NCBI GenBank assembly: GCA_910586025.1
Contig: CAJUIO010000056.1
Location: 1-23,550, forward strand
Origin: an uncultured Lachnospiraceae bacterium
GTDB taxonomy: Bacteria; Bacillota; Clostridia; Lachnospirales; Lachnospiraceae
Length of the DNA: 23,550 nucleotides
Reading direction: 5' to 3'
The position numbers and the translations under genes were made by a program. A model generated the notes under the pieces. That model saw only the letters and a list, made by a program, of their open reading frames with translations, had not been told where the DNA came from and made no database searches. Each line of letters opens with the position of its first letter. Position 1 is the stretch's first letter. Shown here one piece after another: positions 7,869 through 16,694 of this stretch.

Positions 7869-9734
7869 ATGAAAAAGAGATTAGTATCCAAATTGTTGGC
7901 GCTGACGCTTGCGGTTTCGATGCTGGGCAGCCTGGCTGCCTGCGGGAATTCTTCCTCATCAGGCGGCGATACCACAGACAAATCCCAGGAATCCGCAGCC
8001 AAGGAGGAGGATGCCGGAAGCGCTTCCGAGGCGGATGCGGGAGCCGGTGAAGAGGAGACCGATACCGGAACGGACACGGCGGCTGCGCCCGCCTTTGAGG
8101 AACGGGTGGCGCTGGACGTAGTTGCCTTTGTGAGCGACGGCGAGGCGGACGGCCTTCGGACCGACCCGGTAAGTAAGTACATTGAAGATTCCCTGAATAT
8201 TGATCTGTATCTGACCCATGTGACGGAGGCGGACTGGCCTACTCAGTTATCAGCCATGATGGCGGACAATGATCTGCCGGATATCTTTATGCTGTCAGAT
8301 CCCACGAAGCAGCTTCCCATGCTGCTGGAAGCAAATTCCGTGTTAAACCTGTCTCCCTACCTGGAGCAGTACGCACCTAATACAACCAGCGATCCTGCGG
8401 GCGAGCTGATGATTGCGGCAAACACCACGACGGCCAACAGCCCGGACGGAAACCTTTATCTCTGGGGAATGTGCAAGGGATCCTGGGATGACGGTACCAT
8501 ACCCACCTGCGGACATTATGTCAGATGGGATTTGTATAAGGAAGCGGGCTATCCCAAGCTTGAGAACTTTGACGAGGATATGCTGGATGTCATGCAGGCC
8601 ATGGTGGATCTGGAGCCTGAGACGGCTGACGGTCAGAAGACCTACGGAATCGGAAGCTGGTTTGGAAACGGACAGGACTGGGGCGAGTGGTTCTTCATCT
8701 ATGGCATGGCTCCGCAGGAGGGCGCAAGCCTGATCGAGACCACGGGACTTACGCTGGCAATCTCCACCGTGGATTCCACTCCCATTAACAGCAACCAGCT
8801 GACCGATCCGGACGGCTATTTCTGGAGGGCTGTCAAGTTCATGAACAAGGCTAATCAGAGGGGGCTGCTTGATCCCGATTCCTTCACGCAGCAGTCTGAC
8901 GTGTATGAGGAGAATCTGAAAGCCGGAAAGTACATGTTCAATTATCCCGGATGGATGACCTCCAATGCAAATGCGGAGTTCAACAAGACCGAGGGCAATC
9001 TGAAGACCTTCATCTCCATCCCTGCCGTAGGCGTTGATTCCGAGGACAGATTCGGCAACATGTACCGAGGCGAGAGACAGTATGTGGTAAGCGCCGCTAC
9101 GGAAAATCCGGAGAGATGCGTGGCCCTGCTTGATTTCGTGTCCACACATGATTTCTCGAGAATCGCTTGGAATGGCCTGGAAGGGAACTTCTGGAACGTG
9201 GAGGATGGAAAAGCCGTTCCCACGGACGAATATCTGACGGTGACAAAGGACAATGCCCTTGGCGTTGAAACGGGCGTGAACGTGTACCACCACTTCTGCG
9301 GATACGGAAACGGAACCATTGATCCCGAGGACGGCGTGGCAATCGACCTGTATCAGTTCTCACAGAAGGCTTTGGATACCAAGATGAATGACACCGTGAA
9401 GGATTTCTGCGAGCATTACGGACAGGCATCACAGGCTGACGTATACCGTGCAGAGACAAAGAACACCACGGCCATGAACTTTATATCCTTCGGAGAGCCG
9501 GAAGGGGATATGTCTTCCTATGTAAACGAGCTTAAGGCTTACAGGGGAAAGAACGTGTTTAACTGCGTTGCGGCAAAGACGGATGAGGAGTTTGAGGCAG
9601 CCCGTGATAAGATGATCGAGGAAATGAAGGCAAACTATCACGTGGACGAAATTTTTGAGTATTTCTATAACGAAGCGCTTGCACAGGCGGATACGGTGGA
9701 ACAGCTGGCCGCTATGCAGAATGCAATCAAGTAA
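7869..9734 (+). CDS. Extracellular solute-binding lipoprotein (importer 1, LplA-like)
   Basis: The 621-residue protein begins with a lipoprotein signal (basic MKKR, hydrophobic stretch, LAAC lipobox with Cys25), followed by an acidic Ser/Gly/Glu-rich linker to about residue 75 and then the large two-lobed binding fold. It captures an oligosaccharide outside the cell and hands it to the LplB/LplC pair. The length, larger than a typical 420-residue sugar-binding protein, is usual for the LplA group. It has a good AAAGGAG ribosome binding site and closes operon 1. The ligand is not readable from sequence, but the GH43 neighbour and nearby pectin enzymes suggest a pectin side-chain oligosaccharide. 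Confidence 0.9.
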   Translation: MKKRLVSKLLALTLAVSMLGSLAACGNSSSSGGDTTDKSQESAAKEEDAGSASEADAGAGEEETDTGTDTAAAPAFEERVALDVVAFVSDGEADGLRTDPVSKYIEDSLNIDLYLTHVTEADWPTQLSAMMADNDLPDIFMLSDPTKQLPMLLEANSVLNLSPYLEQYAPNTTSDPAGELMIAANTTTANSPDGNLYLWGMCKGSWDDGTIPTCGHYVRWDLYKEAGYPKLENFDEDMLDVMQAMVDLEPETADGQKTYGIGSWFGNGQDWGEWFFIYGMAPQEGASLIETTGLTLAISTVDSTPINSNQLTDPDGYFWRAVKFMNKANQRGLLDPDSFTQQSDVYEENLKAGKYMFNYPGWMTSNANAEFNKTEGNLKTFISIPAVGVDSEDRFGNMYRGERQYVVSAATENPERCVALLDFVSTHDFSRIAWNGLEGNFWNVEDGKAVPTDEYLTVTKDNALGVETGVNVYHHFCGYGNGTIDPEDGVAIDLYQFSQKALDTKMNDTVKDFCEHYGQASQADVYRAETKNTTAMNFISFGEPEGDMSSYVNELKAYRGKNVFNCVAAKTDEEFEAARDKMIEEMKANYHVDEIFEYFYNEALAQADTVEQLAAMQNAIK

Positions 9735-9755
9735 TAACAGTTGACAGAGCTTCAT

Positions 9756-9789
9756 ACAGGCGGTGCGTTTTGTAAGCGGCACCGCCTGT
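9756..9789. terminator. Hairpin terminator between convergent genes
   Basis: ACAGGCGGTGC (9756-9766) pairs perfectly with GCACCGCCTGT (9779-9789) around a 12-base loop. It lies between importer operon 1 and the convergent GH4 gene and can act in both directions, though the T-run is weak (TGTGCTT on the plus strand). Confidence 0.65.
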
Positions 9790-9794
9790 TGTGC

Positions 9795-11201
9795 TTATCG
9801 GGGAGTTTTGGAATACATGGAAAGATACTCTTTTGTGTTTTCACACATCTCCTGAAACAGCCTTCCGGCATCTGAGAGGCCGCAGGTCACCAGGGGATCG
9901 TTTGCAAAGGCGGCGAAGATCTTTCCCAGGTTGCGGCTGGCGATTCCTTCCGAGACCAGTTCCTGCTCTCCGCAGATTCTTGCGACCAGAGGATAGATTT
10001 CCGAAGGAACGGGGCCGGCCAGCACGGGATCAAGGCTTCCGGAGCGGAAGACGGCATTGGTCTCCACCACGGCTTCCAGGGGAAGGTTTGGAATCTGGCC
10101 CCGGTTGGGAAGGTTCACGTTGGTCACCAGGTCGCAGAGCCCAAGGAGTGCCCGGATCTGATTAACGCCCTCCTCCCCGGTGCCGTTTATTTTGACTGCT
10201 TCCTGTCCGGTGCGCAGGCGCATGCTCCTCTCCCTGCGTTCCTTCAGGTCATTTTTCCGCCAGGAAACGGGCGTTAGTCCGAACTGCATTTCCCGGACTC
10301 TTTCGGGACTTTCCAGGTACCAATTTCCGGGACAGAACTCCGCCAGATGGCGGTCGCCGGCGGCGGCGATAGAGCCGAAGCGCAGAAAGAGATCCATCTT
10401 CACCTTTTCCGTGCTGGCAAAGCTGTTGTTCATCCAGTTGGAATCCACGGCTCCGTCGCCGGTCAGATACCCGTCCCGGTATTTGCGGCAGAAATCGCGG
10501 TAGTGGGGAAACAGATCATGACCCTGCCAGACGGCGCTGGTGAGCCAGGTGAAATGGTTGACGCCAACGGGATTTACCCTGATCTCGTGACGGTCCACGT
10601 CCTCTGCGCCAAAGACCTCCTCCACCATGCGGGCTAAGAATTTCTGGGTTCCGAAAACCTCATGGCAGCAGCCGAAGGCCCTGATTTCCGGGAAAATGCG
10701 GTATAGTGTCCTTACGCACAGTGTCATGGGATTCGTGTAGTTGATAACCCAGGCCCTGGGGCAGCAGGCTTTGATTCCCTGTGCGATTACCTCGAACATG
10801 GGAAGGGTGCGCATGGCCCGGACGATCCCGCCAGGACCCGTAGTATCTCCCACGGACTGGTAAATTCCGTATTTTTCGGGAGCATGTACGTCGGAATCCA
10901 TCTCGTCAAAGGTGCCGGGAAGAATGGAGATAACCACGAAATCAGCCCCGGTAAGCGCCTGGTCAAGGGTTTTTACCGCAGTATAATTCCAATGGGACCG
11001 GGCCCCCTGTGCCTCCTTGAATTTGTTGCCTATGATCTCGTTGTCCTTTGCGGCCTGGAAGTCAATGTCGTAGAGGGCCACCTGTCCGCTGATGTCGTCG
11101 CAGGCTGCGAGATCGCTCATGAGTCCCCAGGCCCAGCCTCTGGAACCGCCGCCGATATAGGCGATCCTGATGTCCTGTACCTTGTGCTGTGAATATTGCA
11201 T
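9795..11201 (-). CDS. lplD: GH4 family glycosidase, probable alpha-galacturonidase (LplD-like)
   Basis: The 468-residue cytoplasmic enzyme has the NAD-binding GGGSRGWA loop (residues 17-24), an acidic strand end VALYDID (41-47), INYTNPM (153-159), the metal-site GCCHEVFG (177-184, Cys179/His180) and NPVGVNHFTW with His216. Family GH4 uses NAD and Mn in a redox-elimination mechanism. The GGGSRGWA form resembles the LplD/alpha-galacturonidase branch rather than the MelA or 6-phospho-glucosidase branches. It would remove terminal galacturonic acid from pectin fragments. ATG 11201 has GGAGG just upstream; an extension to 11231 does not. It is a single-gene unit divergent from AraC regulator 1 and convergent to importer operon 1. 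The branch assignment is from memory of the family. Confidence 0.8.
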   Translation of the reverse strand: MQYSQHKVQDIRIAYIGGGSRGWAWGLMSDLAACDDISGQVALYDIDFQAAKDNEIIGNKFKEAQGARSHWNYTAVKTLDQALTGADFVVISILPGTFDEMDSDVHAPEKYGIYQSVGDTTGPGGIVRAMRTLPMFEVIAQGIKACCPRAWVINYTNPMTLCVRTLYRIFPEIRAFGCCHEVFGTQKFLARMVEEVFGAEDVDRHEIRVNPVGVNHFTWLTSAVWQGHDLFPHYRDFCRKYRDGYLTGDGAVDSNWMNNSFASTEKVKMDLFLRFGSIAAAGDRHLAEFCPGNWYLESPERVREMQFGLTPVSWRKNDLKERRERSMRLRTGQEAVKINGTGEEGVNQIRALLGLCDLVTNVNLPNRGQIPNLPLEAVVETNAVFRSGSLDPVLAGPVPSEIYPLVARICGEQELVSEGIASRNLGKIFAAFANDPLVTCGLSDAGRLFQEMCENTKEYLSMYSKTPR

Positions 11202-11261
11202 GTTCCTTACCTCCGTAAAAATAAAATTCATTTAAGTAAATCCATTATGCAACAAAAATTT

Positions 11262-11267
11262 ATTATA
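11262..11267 (-). promoter_or_regulatory. -10 element for the GH4 gene
   Basis: On the minus strand this reads TATAAT, a perfect -10, about 60 bases ahead of the start codon. No good -35 lies 16-18 bases upstream, which suits an activator-dependent promoter. CATAAT at 11244-11249 is an alternative. Confidence 0.4.
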
Positions 11268-11303
11268 ATCCTTGATTTATTTGACATATTCGGATAAAAA
11301 TGA

Positions 11304-11320
11304 GAAAAAATTGACCAATT
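11304..11320 (-). promoter_or_regulatory. Putative operator, TGGTCA motif copy 2 (GH4/AraC 1 divergent region)
   Basis: On the minus strand the motif reads AATTGGTCAATTTTTTC, sharing TGGTCA and the T-rich downstream side with the other copies. It is 44 bases upstream of the GH4 TATAAT and overlaps the -35 of the AraC 1 promoter, so binding could activate GH4 and repress the regulator. Confidence 0.35.
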
Positions 11321-11339
11321 TTATTACCCGTGTTACGAT
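11311..11339 (+). promoter_or_regulatory. Promoter for AraC regulator 1
   Basis: TTGACC (11311-11316), a 17-base spacer and TACGAT (11334-11339). Transcription from here would start about 11346, after the ATG candidates near 11272 and ahead of the chosen start at 11374. Confidence 0.5.
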
Positions 11340-11373
11340 AGCACTGAGAGAGAAGAAAGAGGTGCGGTGCGGG

Positions 11374-12216
11374 ATGGGAATGGAAGCGGTAAAGGTCTCG
11401 GATTCATTGATTTCCAGAGACAGGACGGTAAACAGGAGAAAGAGCTGCGAGGTGCATTATCATGACGAGCATGAGCTGTACTATATGCAGGAGGGAAGAA
11501 CCACTTACTTTATAGATAACGAGATTTTTGGCGTGGAGAAGGGGGATTTTGTCTTTGTTCCAAGAGGGATCCTCCACCGGACTGACAGCGGGGACTGCAG
11601 GAAGAACACCAGAATTCTGCTGAATTTTCCGGATGACGTGTTTGACGGAAAAGCCGGGGCGCTGTATCAGGCGCTGTGTGCACAGCCTGTCTTTGGCGTG
11701 TCTGAGGACCGGCTTTTGGAGCTGGAAGGACTTTTCTGGAAGATCGAGAGGGAATATAAAGGACAGGGAGCATACGGGGAGATTCTGACATACAGCTATA
11801 TCACGGAGCTGCTTGCGCTCCTTTGCCGCTGCCGCCGTCAGAAGAAGCCCGGGATTCAGGAATCGGACCGCATTATATATGAAATCACGTCCTATATCGG
11901 GGAGAATTATGGACAGGACATCTCTCTGCAGAAGATTGCCAGAAGCTTTTCCATCAGCGAAAGCTATCTTTCCAGAAAATTCAAGGCAGTCACGGGAATC
12001 GGCCTCAATCGGTACATCACCTATGTGCGGATGTCAAATGCGGAAAAGTTTCTGAGGCGGGGCGGGATGTCGGTGGCCCGGACGGCGGTAATCTGCGGGT
12101 ACAATGACACCAATTATTTTTCCATGGTTTTCAAGAGGATCCACGGCGTGACGCCCTTTCGGATGGTCAGGAATGGGGAGGATGCCGCAGCAGGTAAAAA
12201 AGCCGGAGAAGTTTAA
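11374..12216 (+). CDS. AraC-family transcriptional regulator with N-terminal cupin (regulator 1)
   Basis: The 280-residue protein has an N-terminal cupin sugar-sensing domain (HYHDEHELYYM, VEKGDFVFVPRGILH, residues about 20-75). Its C-terminal pair of AraC helix-turn-helices covers roughly 180-275: ISLQKIARSFSISESYLSRK then the second motif VARTAVICGYNDTNYFSMVF. These proteins bind an inducer sugar and activate nearby catabolic genes. The start at 11374 is preferred because the -10 at 11334 lies downstream of the alternative start at 11272 and AAAGAGG precedes 11374. It is transcribed away from GH4 and toward GH105, which it probably controls. Confidence 0.88.
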   Translation: MGMEAVKVSDSLISRDRTVNRRKSCEVHYHDEHELYYMQEGRTTYFIDNEIFGVEKGDFVFVPRGILHRTDSGDCRKNTRILLNFPDDVFDGKAGALYQALCAQPVFGVSEDRLLELEGLFWKIEREYKGQGAYGEILTYSYITELLALLCRCRRQKKPGIQESDRIIYEITSYIGENYGQDISLQKIARSFSISESYLSRKFKAVTGIGLNRYITYVRMSNAEKFLRRGGMSVARTAVICGYNDTNYFSMVFKRIHGVTPFRMVRNGEDAAAGKKAGEV

Positions 12217-12229
12217 AACGGGGCACCTG

Positions 12230-12246
12230 TAAATGGTCATTTTTGC
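12230..12246 (+). promoter_or_regulatory. Putative operator, TGGTCA motif copy 3 (GH105/GH112 unit)
   Basis: TAAATGGTCATTTTTGC is identical over 17 bases to the copy at 16695-16711, 4.4 kb away, and both are followed by TTGTTTTT with a one-base offset. It stands in the 116-base gap before the GH105 gene. A GATAAT at 12292-12297 is 52 bases downstream of TGGTCA, the same distance as in copy 4. Confidence 0.5.
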
Positions 12247-12332
12247 TTGTTTTTGTACCATGACTGAATAGATTTTGTCAGTATTTTAGAAGATAATGGA
12301 ATTAAAATCATAAGTGACGGGGGTAGTGGACT

Positions 12333-13379
12333 ATGAAACTAAAATATGACAGAGAGCGGATCCTTCAGGCTGTTGATAAAATAGTGAAGAAGACCATGCA
12401 GATGGACATGACCTGGGACTGGCCGTGCGGTGTGGCCTATTATGGTGTCGCTGCGGCCTATGAGAGGACAGGAAGGGAAGAATATCTGACGCTTTTGAAG
12501 GACCGGGTGGATGAGCTGATATCCCTGGGGCTTCCCCAGGTGTGGACGGTGAACACATGCGCCATGGGACATTGTCTGATCACGCTCTATCAGACAACCG
12601 GAGAAGAGAGGTATTGGGATCTGGTCATGAGTAAGATGAAATACCTGAGAACACAGGCGCTGCGCTTTGGGGACAGAGTGCTGCAGCATACGGTTTCGCC
12701 CAAAAATGATTTTCCGGAGCAGGCCTGGGCGGACACCCTGTTCATGGCAGCCTACCTGATGCTCCGCGTGGGCGTGATCAGCAGGGACGAGGAGCTGGTG
12801 AATGATGCATTGAATCAGTGGTACTGGCATATCAACTATCTGCAGGATCCGGAGAAGGGATTTTATTATCATGGCTACAACAACATATCCGGCGATCATA
12901 TGTCGGGGATTTACTGGGGAAGAGCCAACGCCTGGGCGGCCTACACGATGTCCAGGGTAGGCTGGACGCTGCCGGAATGCTACCTGTATCCGCAGTACAT
13001 GGACGTGTCGGGCTCCTTGAGCGAACAGCTCTCGGCCCTTAAGACCGTGCAGACGGAAAACGGACTTTGGAGAACCGTGCTGGATGATGAGGAAGCCTAC
13101 GAGGAAATCTCCGCTTCCGCAGGAATTGCCGCAGCCATGGTGTGCAACCATAATCCGCTCCATATCCGCTATATCAACAAGGCTATTGAAGGCGTTCTGG
13201 CGAATGTGGGGAGTGACGGCAAGGTGCTGAATGTGTCCGGCGGCACTGCGGTGATGAAGGATGTGGAGGGCTACCGGGGAATCTCCAAGAGATGGATCCA
13301 GGGCTGGGGACAGGGACTCGCACTTGCGTTTTTGTGTGCGGTTCTGGGATGTGACGAGCAGTCCGGGGATGAGGCATAA
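12333..13379 (+). CDS. GH105 unsaturated rhamnogalacturonyl hydrolase
   Basis: The 348-residue protein fits the six-hairpin GH88/GH105 fold: WDWPCGVAYYG (residues 28-38), QAWADTLFMA with the catalytic Asp134, DHMSGIYWGRANAW (188-201) for substrate binding, and a C-terminal WIQGWGQGLAL. The length is standard. GH105 enzymes (YteR/YesR type) hydrate and release the 4,5-unsaturated galacturonic acid that pectate or rhamnogalacturonan lyases leave at the non-reducing end. There is no signal peptide, so it works in the cytoplasm on imported oligosaccharides. The gene has a G-rich ribosome binding site, follows a copy of the shared motif and precedes the GH112 phosphorylase by 82 bases, probably on one transcript. 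Confidence 0.88.
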   Translation: MKLKYDRERILQAVDKIVKKTMQMDMTWDWPCGVAYYGVAAAYERTGREEYLTLLKDRVDELISLGLPQVWTVNTCAMGHCLITLYQTTGEERYWDLVMSKMKYLRTQALRFGDRVLQHTVSPKNDFPEQAWADTLFMAAYLMLRVGVISRDEELVNDALNQWYWHINYLQDPEKGFYYHGYNNISGDHMSGIYWGRANAWAAYTMSRVGWTLPECYLYPQYMDVSGSLSEQLSALKTVQTENGLWRTVLDDEEAYEEISASAGIAAAMVCNHNPLHIRYINKAIEGVLANVGSDGKVLNVSGGTAVMKDVEGYRGISKRWIQGWGQGLALAFLCAVLGCDEQSGDEA

Positions 13380-13461
13380 TTGACTTCGGGAGGGCTGAAA
13401 ACGGAGAAGGGGCGTACGGGATCAGGAGCCTGAAAGGTGACATAAGAATGGAGGCATGAGG

Positions 13462-15618
13462 ATGAGTTTGGAAAAAGGGGGATTTACCCTTCCCGGGGAA
13501 TCCGGGTATGAGGAATTAACGCTGAGGCTTGCGGATAAATGGGGAGCTGACGTGATCAGGGACAGCGACGGTACGGAGCTGTCAGAGGACATTATTCATG
13601 CGGGCTATGGGATTTACTCCACGGTCTGTGTGATACGGGATCATAATGAATGGGCAAAGGAGAATGCGGATAAGCTGCAGCAGACCTTTTTGTCCACGCC
13701 ACCCGTGGTGGCGGTGACGTGTTCCGGTCTGAAGATCCGGCTTCTCGAGAGCTTTTTCGAGGAGCAGTTTCGGATTAATGATAAGGAAGGCGCTATGAAA
13801 TACTGGCAGGTCTGGGACAGGACGGCAAACAGGCTTCTGTCCCCGGAGGACTGGGTCTATGACCGGTCAGAGAAGACCGTGACGATTACTGCTCCGGCAT
13901 GCTGGCATAAATATACGGTGAGCTTTCTGGCTTACCGGATCTGGGAAGAGATTTCCATGTACAATCACACTACGAATAACTGGGACAAGGAGCATCTGAT
14001 GCAGATTGATCCCCGCTATCCGGAGGTTCGGGAATATCTGAGGGAATGGATGATAAAATGGTGCGAGGAGCATCCTGACACCACTGTGGTGCGGTTCACC
14101 TCCCTTTTCTATAACTTTGTGTGGATCTGGGGAAGCGATCCCGCCTGCAGAAATCTTTTCACTGACTGGGGCTCCTATGACTTTACGGTGAGTGAGAGGG
14201 CGCTGGATGAATTCCGGGAAAAATACGGCTACTCCATGACGGCGGAGGACTTTGTCAACCAGGGAAAGCTTCATGTGACCCATATGCCGGCAGATGCGCA
14301 CAAAAAAGACTGGATGGACTTTATCAACGACTTTGTCATTGAGTTCGGCAGAGAGCTGGTGGATATCGTACATTCCTATGGAAAAAAAGCTTATGTGTTC
14401 TATGATGACAGCTGGGTGGGGCTGGAGCCGTACAACGGAAAGTTTTCACGGTTCGGGTTTGACGGCCTGATCAAATGTGTCTTTTCCGGATTTGAGGCGA
14501 GACTGTGTGCGGGGGTGGACGTTCCCGTACATGAGCTGCGCCTTCATCCCTATCTGTTTCCGGTGGGTCTGGGCGGAGCGCCTACCTTTATGGAGGGCGG
14601 AGATCCCACAGGTGAGGCAAAAAAATTCTGGAATAATATCAGGAGAGCGCTGCTTCGCAGCCCGGTGGACAGGATCGGTCTCGGGGGATATCTGCATCTT
14701 ACGGAGGGCTTCCCGGACTTTAACGACTATATCGAGCAGGTTTCAGATGAATTCCGGATGCTGCGCCGCCTCCATGAGGCGGGAGAGCCCTATACGATAG
14801 GCACGAGAGTGGGAGTGCTTCATTCCTGGGGACGCCTGCGGTCCTGGACGCTTTCGGGACATTTCCATGAGACGGACCGTCACGATCTGATTCATATCAA
14901 CGAGGCCCTCTCGGGTCTTCCCGTCAGAGTGTCCTTCCTGTCCTTTGAGGATGTGAAGGCGGGAGCCCTTGCCGATGTGGACGTGGTCATCAATGCGGGA
15001 TATGCGGGGAGCGCCTGGAGCGGCGGAGAGGCCTGGAAGGACGACGGGCTGGTGGAGAGGCTGACGCAGTGGGTCTATGAGGGCGGTACATTCCTGGGAG
15101 TGGGAGAGCCGTCCGCAGTGGAGGGCTTTGACAGCTTTTTCCGAATGGCTCATGTGCTTGGCGTGGACGAGGATACGGGAGCGAGAATCTGTCATGGAAG
15201 ATGGAGCTTTACGGCGGCGGATCCGGAGGGAATCGTTCCTGCGGGAGCCTGCCTTGACAGTAAGCCGAACCGTTTTCTCACAGACGGAAGCACCAGAGTG
15301 CTCATGGAGCAGGACGGGGATCCGACCCTCTGTGTCCGTGACTTTGGAAAAGGCAGAGGGATCTATCTTTCCTCCTTCCGTGTAAATGCGCCGAACACCA
15401 GACTGCTATATCAGCTGATCCGGTATGCGGGAGGAGAAGGAGTGAGTGGTCCGTACATGACGGATAATCTGTATACGGAGTGCGCTTTTTACCCTGGAAG
15501 CAATACGCTGGCTGTCATTAATAACAGCGGGGAAGAGCAGAGTACCGCGGTGCGGATGCGGGAAGGAGAGAAAACATTTTCCCTCCGGCCCTTTGAAACC
15601 TTGTTTGTGAAGATTTGA
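13462..15618 (+). CDS. GH112 galactoside phosphorylase, probably D-galactosyl-beta-1,4-L-rhamnose phosphorylase
   Basis: The 718-residue protein resembles GH112 along its length: GADVIRDSDGT (phosphate-binding Arg33 region), MYNHTTNNWD (166-175), RFTSLFYNF (211-219), VFYDDSWVG (312-320) with the putative general-acid Asp, and ELRLHPYLFPVG (358-369). GH112 enzymes split terminal beta-galactosides with phosphate, giving galactose-1-phosphate. Known specificities are lacto-N-biose/galacto-N-biose and galactosyl-beta-1,4-rhamnose. I choose the last because of the GH105, GH4, GH43 and GH51 neighbours and the absence of any hexosamine gene; this is context, not a residue-level proof. The protein is cytoplasmic. 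ATG 13462 is spaced correctly from GGAGG at 13450-13454; ATG 13456 is too close. Confidence 0.87.
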   Translation: MSLEKGGFTLPGESGYEELTLRLADKWGADVIRDSDGTELSEDIIHAGYGIYSTVCVIRDHNEWAKENADKLQQTFLSTPPVVAVTCSGLKIRLLESFFEEQFRINDKEGAMKYWQVWDRTANRLLSPEDWVYDRSEKTVTITAPACWHKYTVSFLAYRIWEEISMYNHTTNNWDKEHLMQIDPRYPEVREYLREWMIKWCEEHPDTTVVRFTSLFYNFVWIWGSDPACRNLFTDWGSYDFTVSERALDEFREKYGYSMTAEDFVNQGKLHVTHMPADAHKKDWMDFINDFVIEFGRELVDIVHSYGKKAYVFYDDSWVGLEPYNGKFSRFGFDGLIKCVFSGFEARLCAGVDVPVHELRLHPYLFPVGLGGAPTFMEGGDPTGEAKKFWNNIRRALLRSPVDRIGLGGYLHLTEGFPDFNDYIEQVSDEFRMLRRLHEAGEPYTIGTRVGVLHSWGRLRSWTLSGHFHETDRHDLIHINEALSGLPVRVSFLSFEDVKAGALADVDVVINAGYAGSAWSGGEAWKDDGLVERLTQWVYEGGTFLGVGEPSAVEGFDSFFRMAHVLGVDEDTGARICHGRWSFTAADPEGIVPAGACLDSKPNRFLTDGSTRVLMEQDGDPTLCVRDFGKGRGIYLSSFRVNAPNTRLLYQLIRYAGGEGVSGPYMTDNLYTECAFYPGSNTLAVINNSGEEQSTAVRMREGEKTFSLRPFETLFVKI

Positions 15619-15649
15619 TGTCTGAAGGATGCGGTCAACGCAGCGGGAC

Positions 15650-16618
15650 TTATTGCTCCGGATACATCCAGCCGGAGTATTCGAGAATGGACTGATTCTG
15701 GATATTTTTGTCGGATTGGAGAATCGCCTTGCGGTAATCCCGGGGTGTGGTCTGCATAGTGCGCACAAAGCAGCGGTTGTAGCTGGAAACAGACTGAAAG
15801 CCAACCATGCCGGAAATGTTCAGGATGGATTCCTCCGTGGAGTAAAGCAGGATGCAGGATTTCTGAATCCGGGTATTATTGATAAAATCCAGCGGCGAGG
15901 TACCCATGATGTTGTGGAACAGGCGGCGGAAGTGAGTGGGACTCAAATGACACAGATCCGCCAGGAAATCCACGGAAAACTGCTGCATATAGTTGTTTTC
16001 CACATAATCCAGGGCGGGAGAGAGCACAATGGGCGTGGTGGAGCTGAGAGTGCCCATGGATTTGTCCTCAGGGGCGGATGTTCCCTCTGCGGGGTTCTGG
16101 ATGCGGTACAGCGCTATGTAGAGGGACAGAAGCAGGCCCCGGGAGCTGATCTGGTAGCCGGGGCTCTGCAGGGTCAGCTCTTTCAGAGCATAATCGGCCA
16201 TCTGATACAGGAAGGGATGTTCCTCTTTGGCAAAAATGTATTTGTAATTCGGAAGGCCGTAGGAGAGAAGGTCATAGTTCTTCCAGTCTGCCGGCAGCAG
16301 GTGGCGGAAAAGCTCCCTGGGATCCAGATAAATATAGGACCAGTGGCTGGCAAGGCCGGGAGACGAATAGGTAGTGTGGGGGACATTGCGGGGAATGACC
16401 GTGATGTCCCCCTCTTTAAAGGGAGCGGGCTCCCCGTAGAATTCCAGGCAGCCGCTGTCGGAATGGCAGATGCCGATTTCCAGGCAGTTGTGAAAGTGAA
16501 GGTGGCCGCTCGGCCTGTCAGAGATTTTCCAGTAGTCGCCGGACAGGGCGATAACGGGAAAATGGGGCGGAAGATAGTAGTTTCTGTATTCTGTTATAAT
16601 ATTCTTTCTCTTTGCCAT
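15650..16618 (-). CDS. AraC-family transcriptional regulator with N-terminal cupin (regulator 2)
   Basis: The 322-residue protein has an N-terminal cupin (HFHNCLEIGIC, FKEGDITVIPRNVPH), a helical middle region, and a C-terminal AraC domain. Its two helix-turn-helix motifs are FSVDFLADLCHLSPTHFRRL and ILNISGMVGFQSVSSYNRCF, followed by TPRDYRK. It is only distantly similar to regulator 1. It is divergent from importer operon 2, the classical arrangement for a local activator, and convergent with the GH112 gene with 31 bases between them. I take ATG 16618 with GAGGG upstream; a TTG at 16642 would add eight residues. Confidence 0.88.
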   Translation of the reverse strand: MAKRKNIITEYRNYYLPPHFPVIALSGDYWKISDRPSGHLHFHNCLEIGICHSDSGCLEFYGEPAPFKEGDITVIPRNVPHTTYSSPGLASHWSYIYLDPRELFRHLLPADWKNYDLLSYGLPNYKYIFAKEEHPFLYQMADYALKELTLQSPGYQISSRGLLLSLYIALYRIQNPAEGTSAPEDKSMGTLSSTTPIVLSPALDYVENNYMQQFSVDFLADLCHLSPTHFRRLFHNIMGTSPLDFINNTRIQKSCILLYSTEESILNISGMVGFQSVSSYNRCFVRTMQTTPRDYRKAILQSDKNIQNQSILEYSGWMYPEQ

Positions 16619-16661
16619 ATCTTTTTCCCTCTTGATCTGCAAATGTGTTCCTGTATTTTCA

Positions 16662-16690
16662 TTTATAGCAGTTAACGATTCTTAATGCAA
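16662..16690 (-). promoter_or_regulatory. Promoter for AraC regulator 2
   Basis: On the minus strand TTGCAT (16685-16690), a 17-base spacer and TATAAA (16662-16667). The TGGTCA motif lies immediately upstream of the -35, a position suited to autoregulation. Confidence 0.55.
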
Positions 16691-16694
16691 GTTT

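Noticed and set aside
8343..9293. 316-codon minus-strand open frame inside the importer 1 lipoprotein gene
   Set aside because: Antisense to a well-supported lipoprotein gene; no domain or start signal.
15629..16675. 348-codon open frame on the plus strand opposite AraC regulator 2
   Set aside because: No ribosome binding site or recognisable domain. The minus-strand frame encodes a clear cupin plus AraC helix-turn-helix protein, so this is an antisense shadow.
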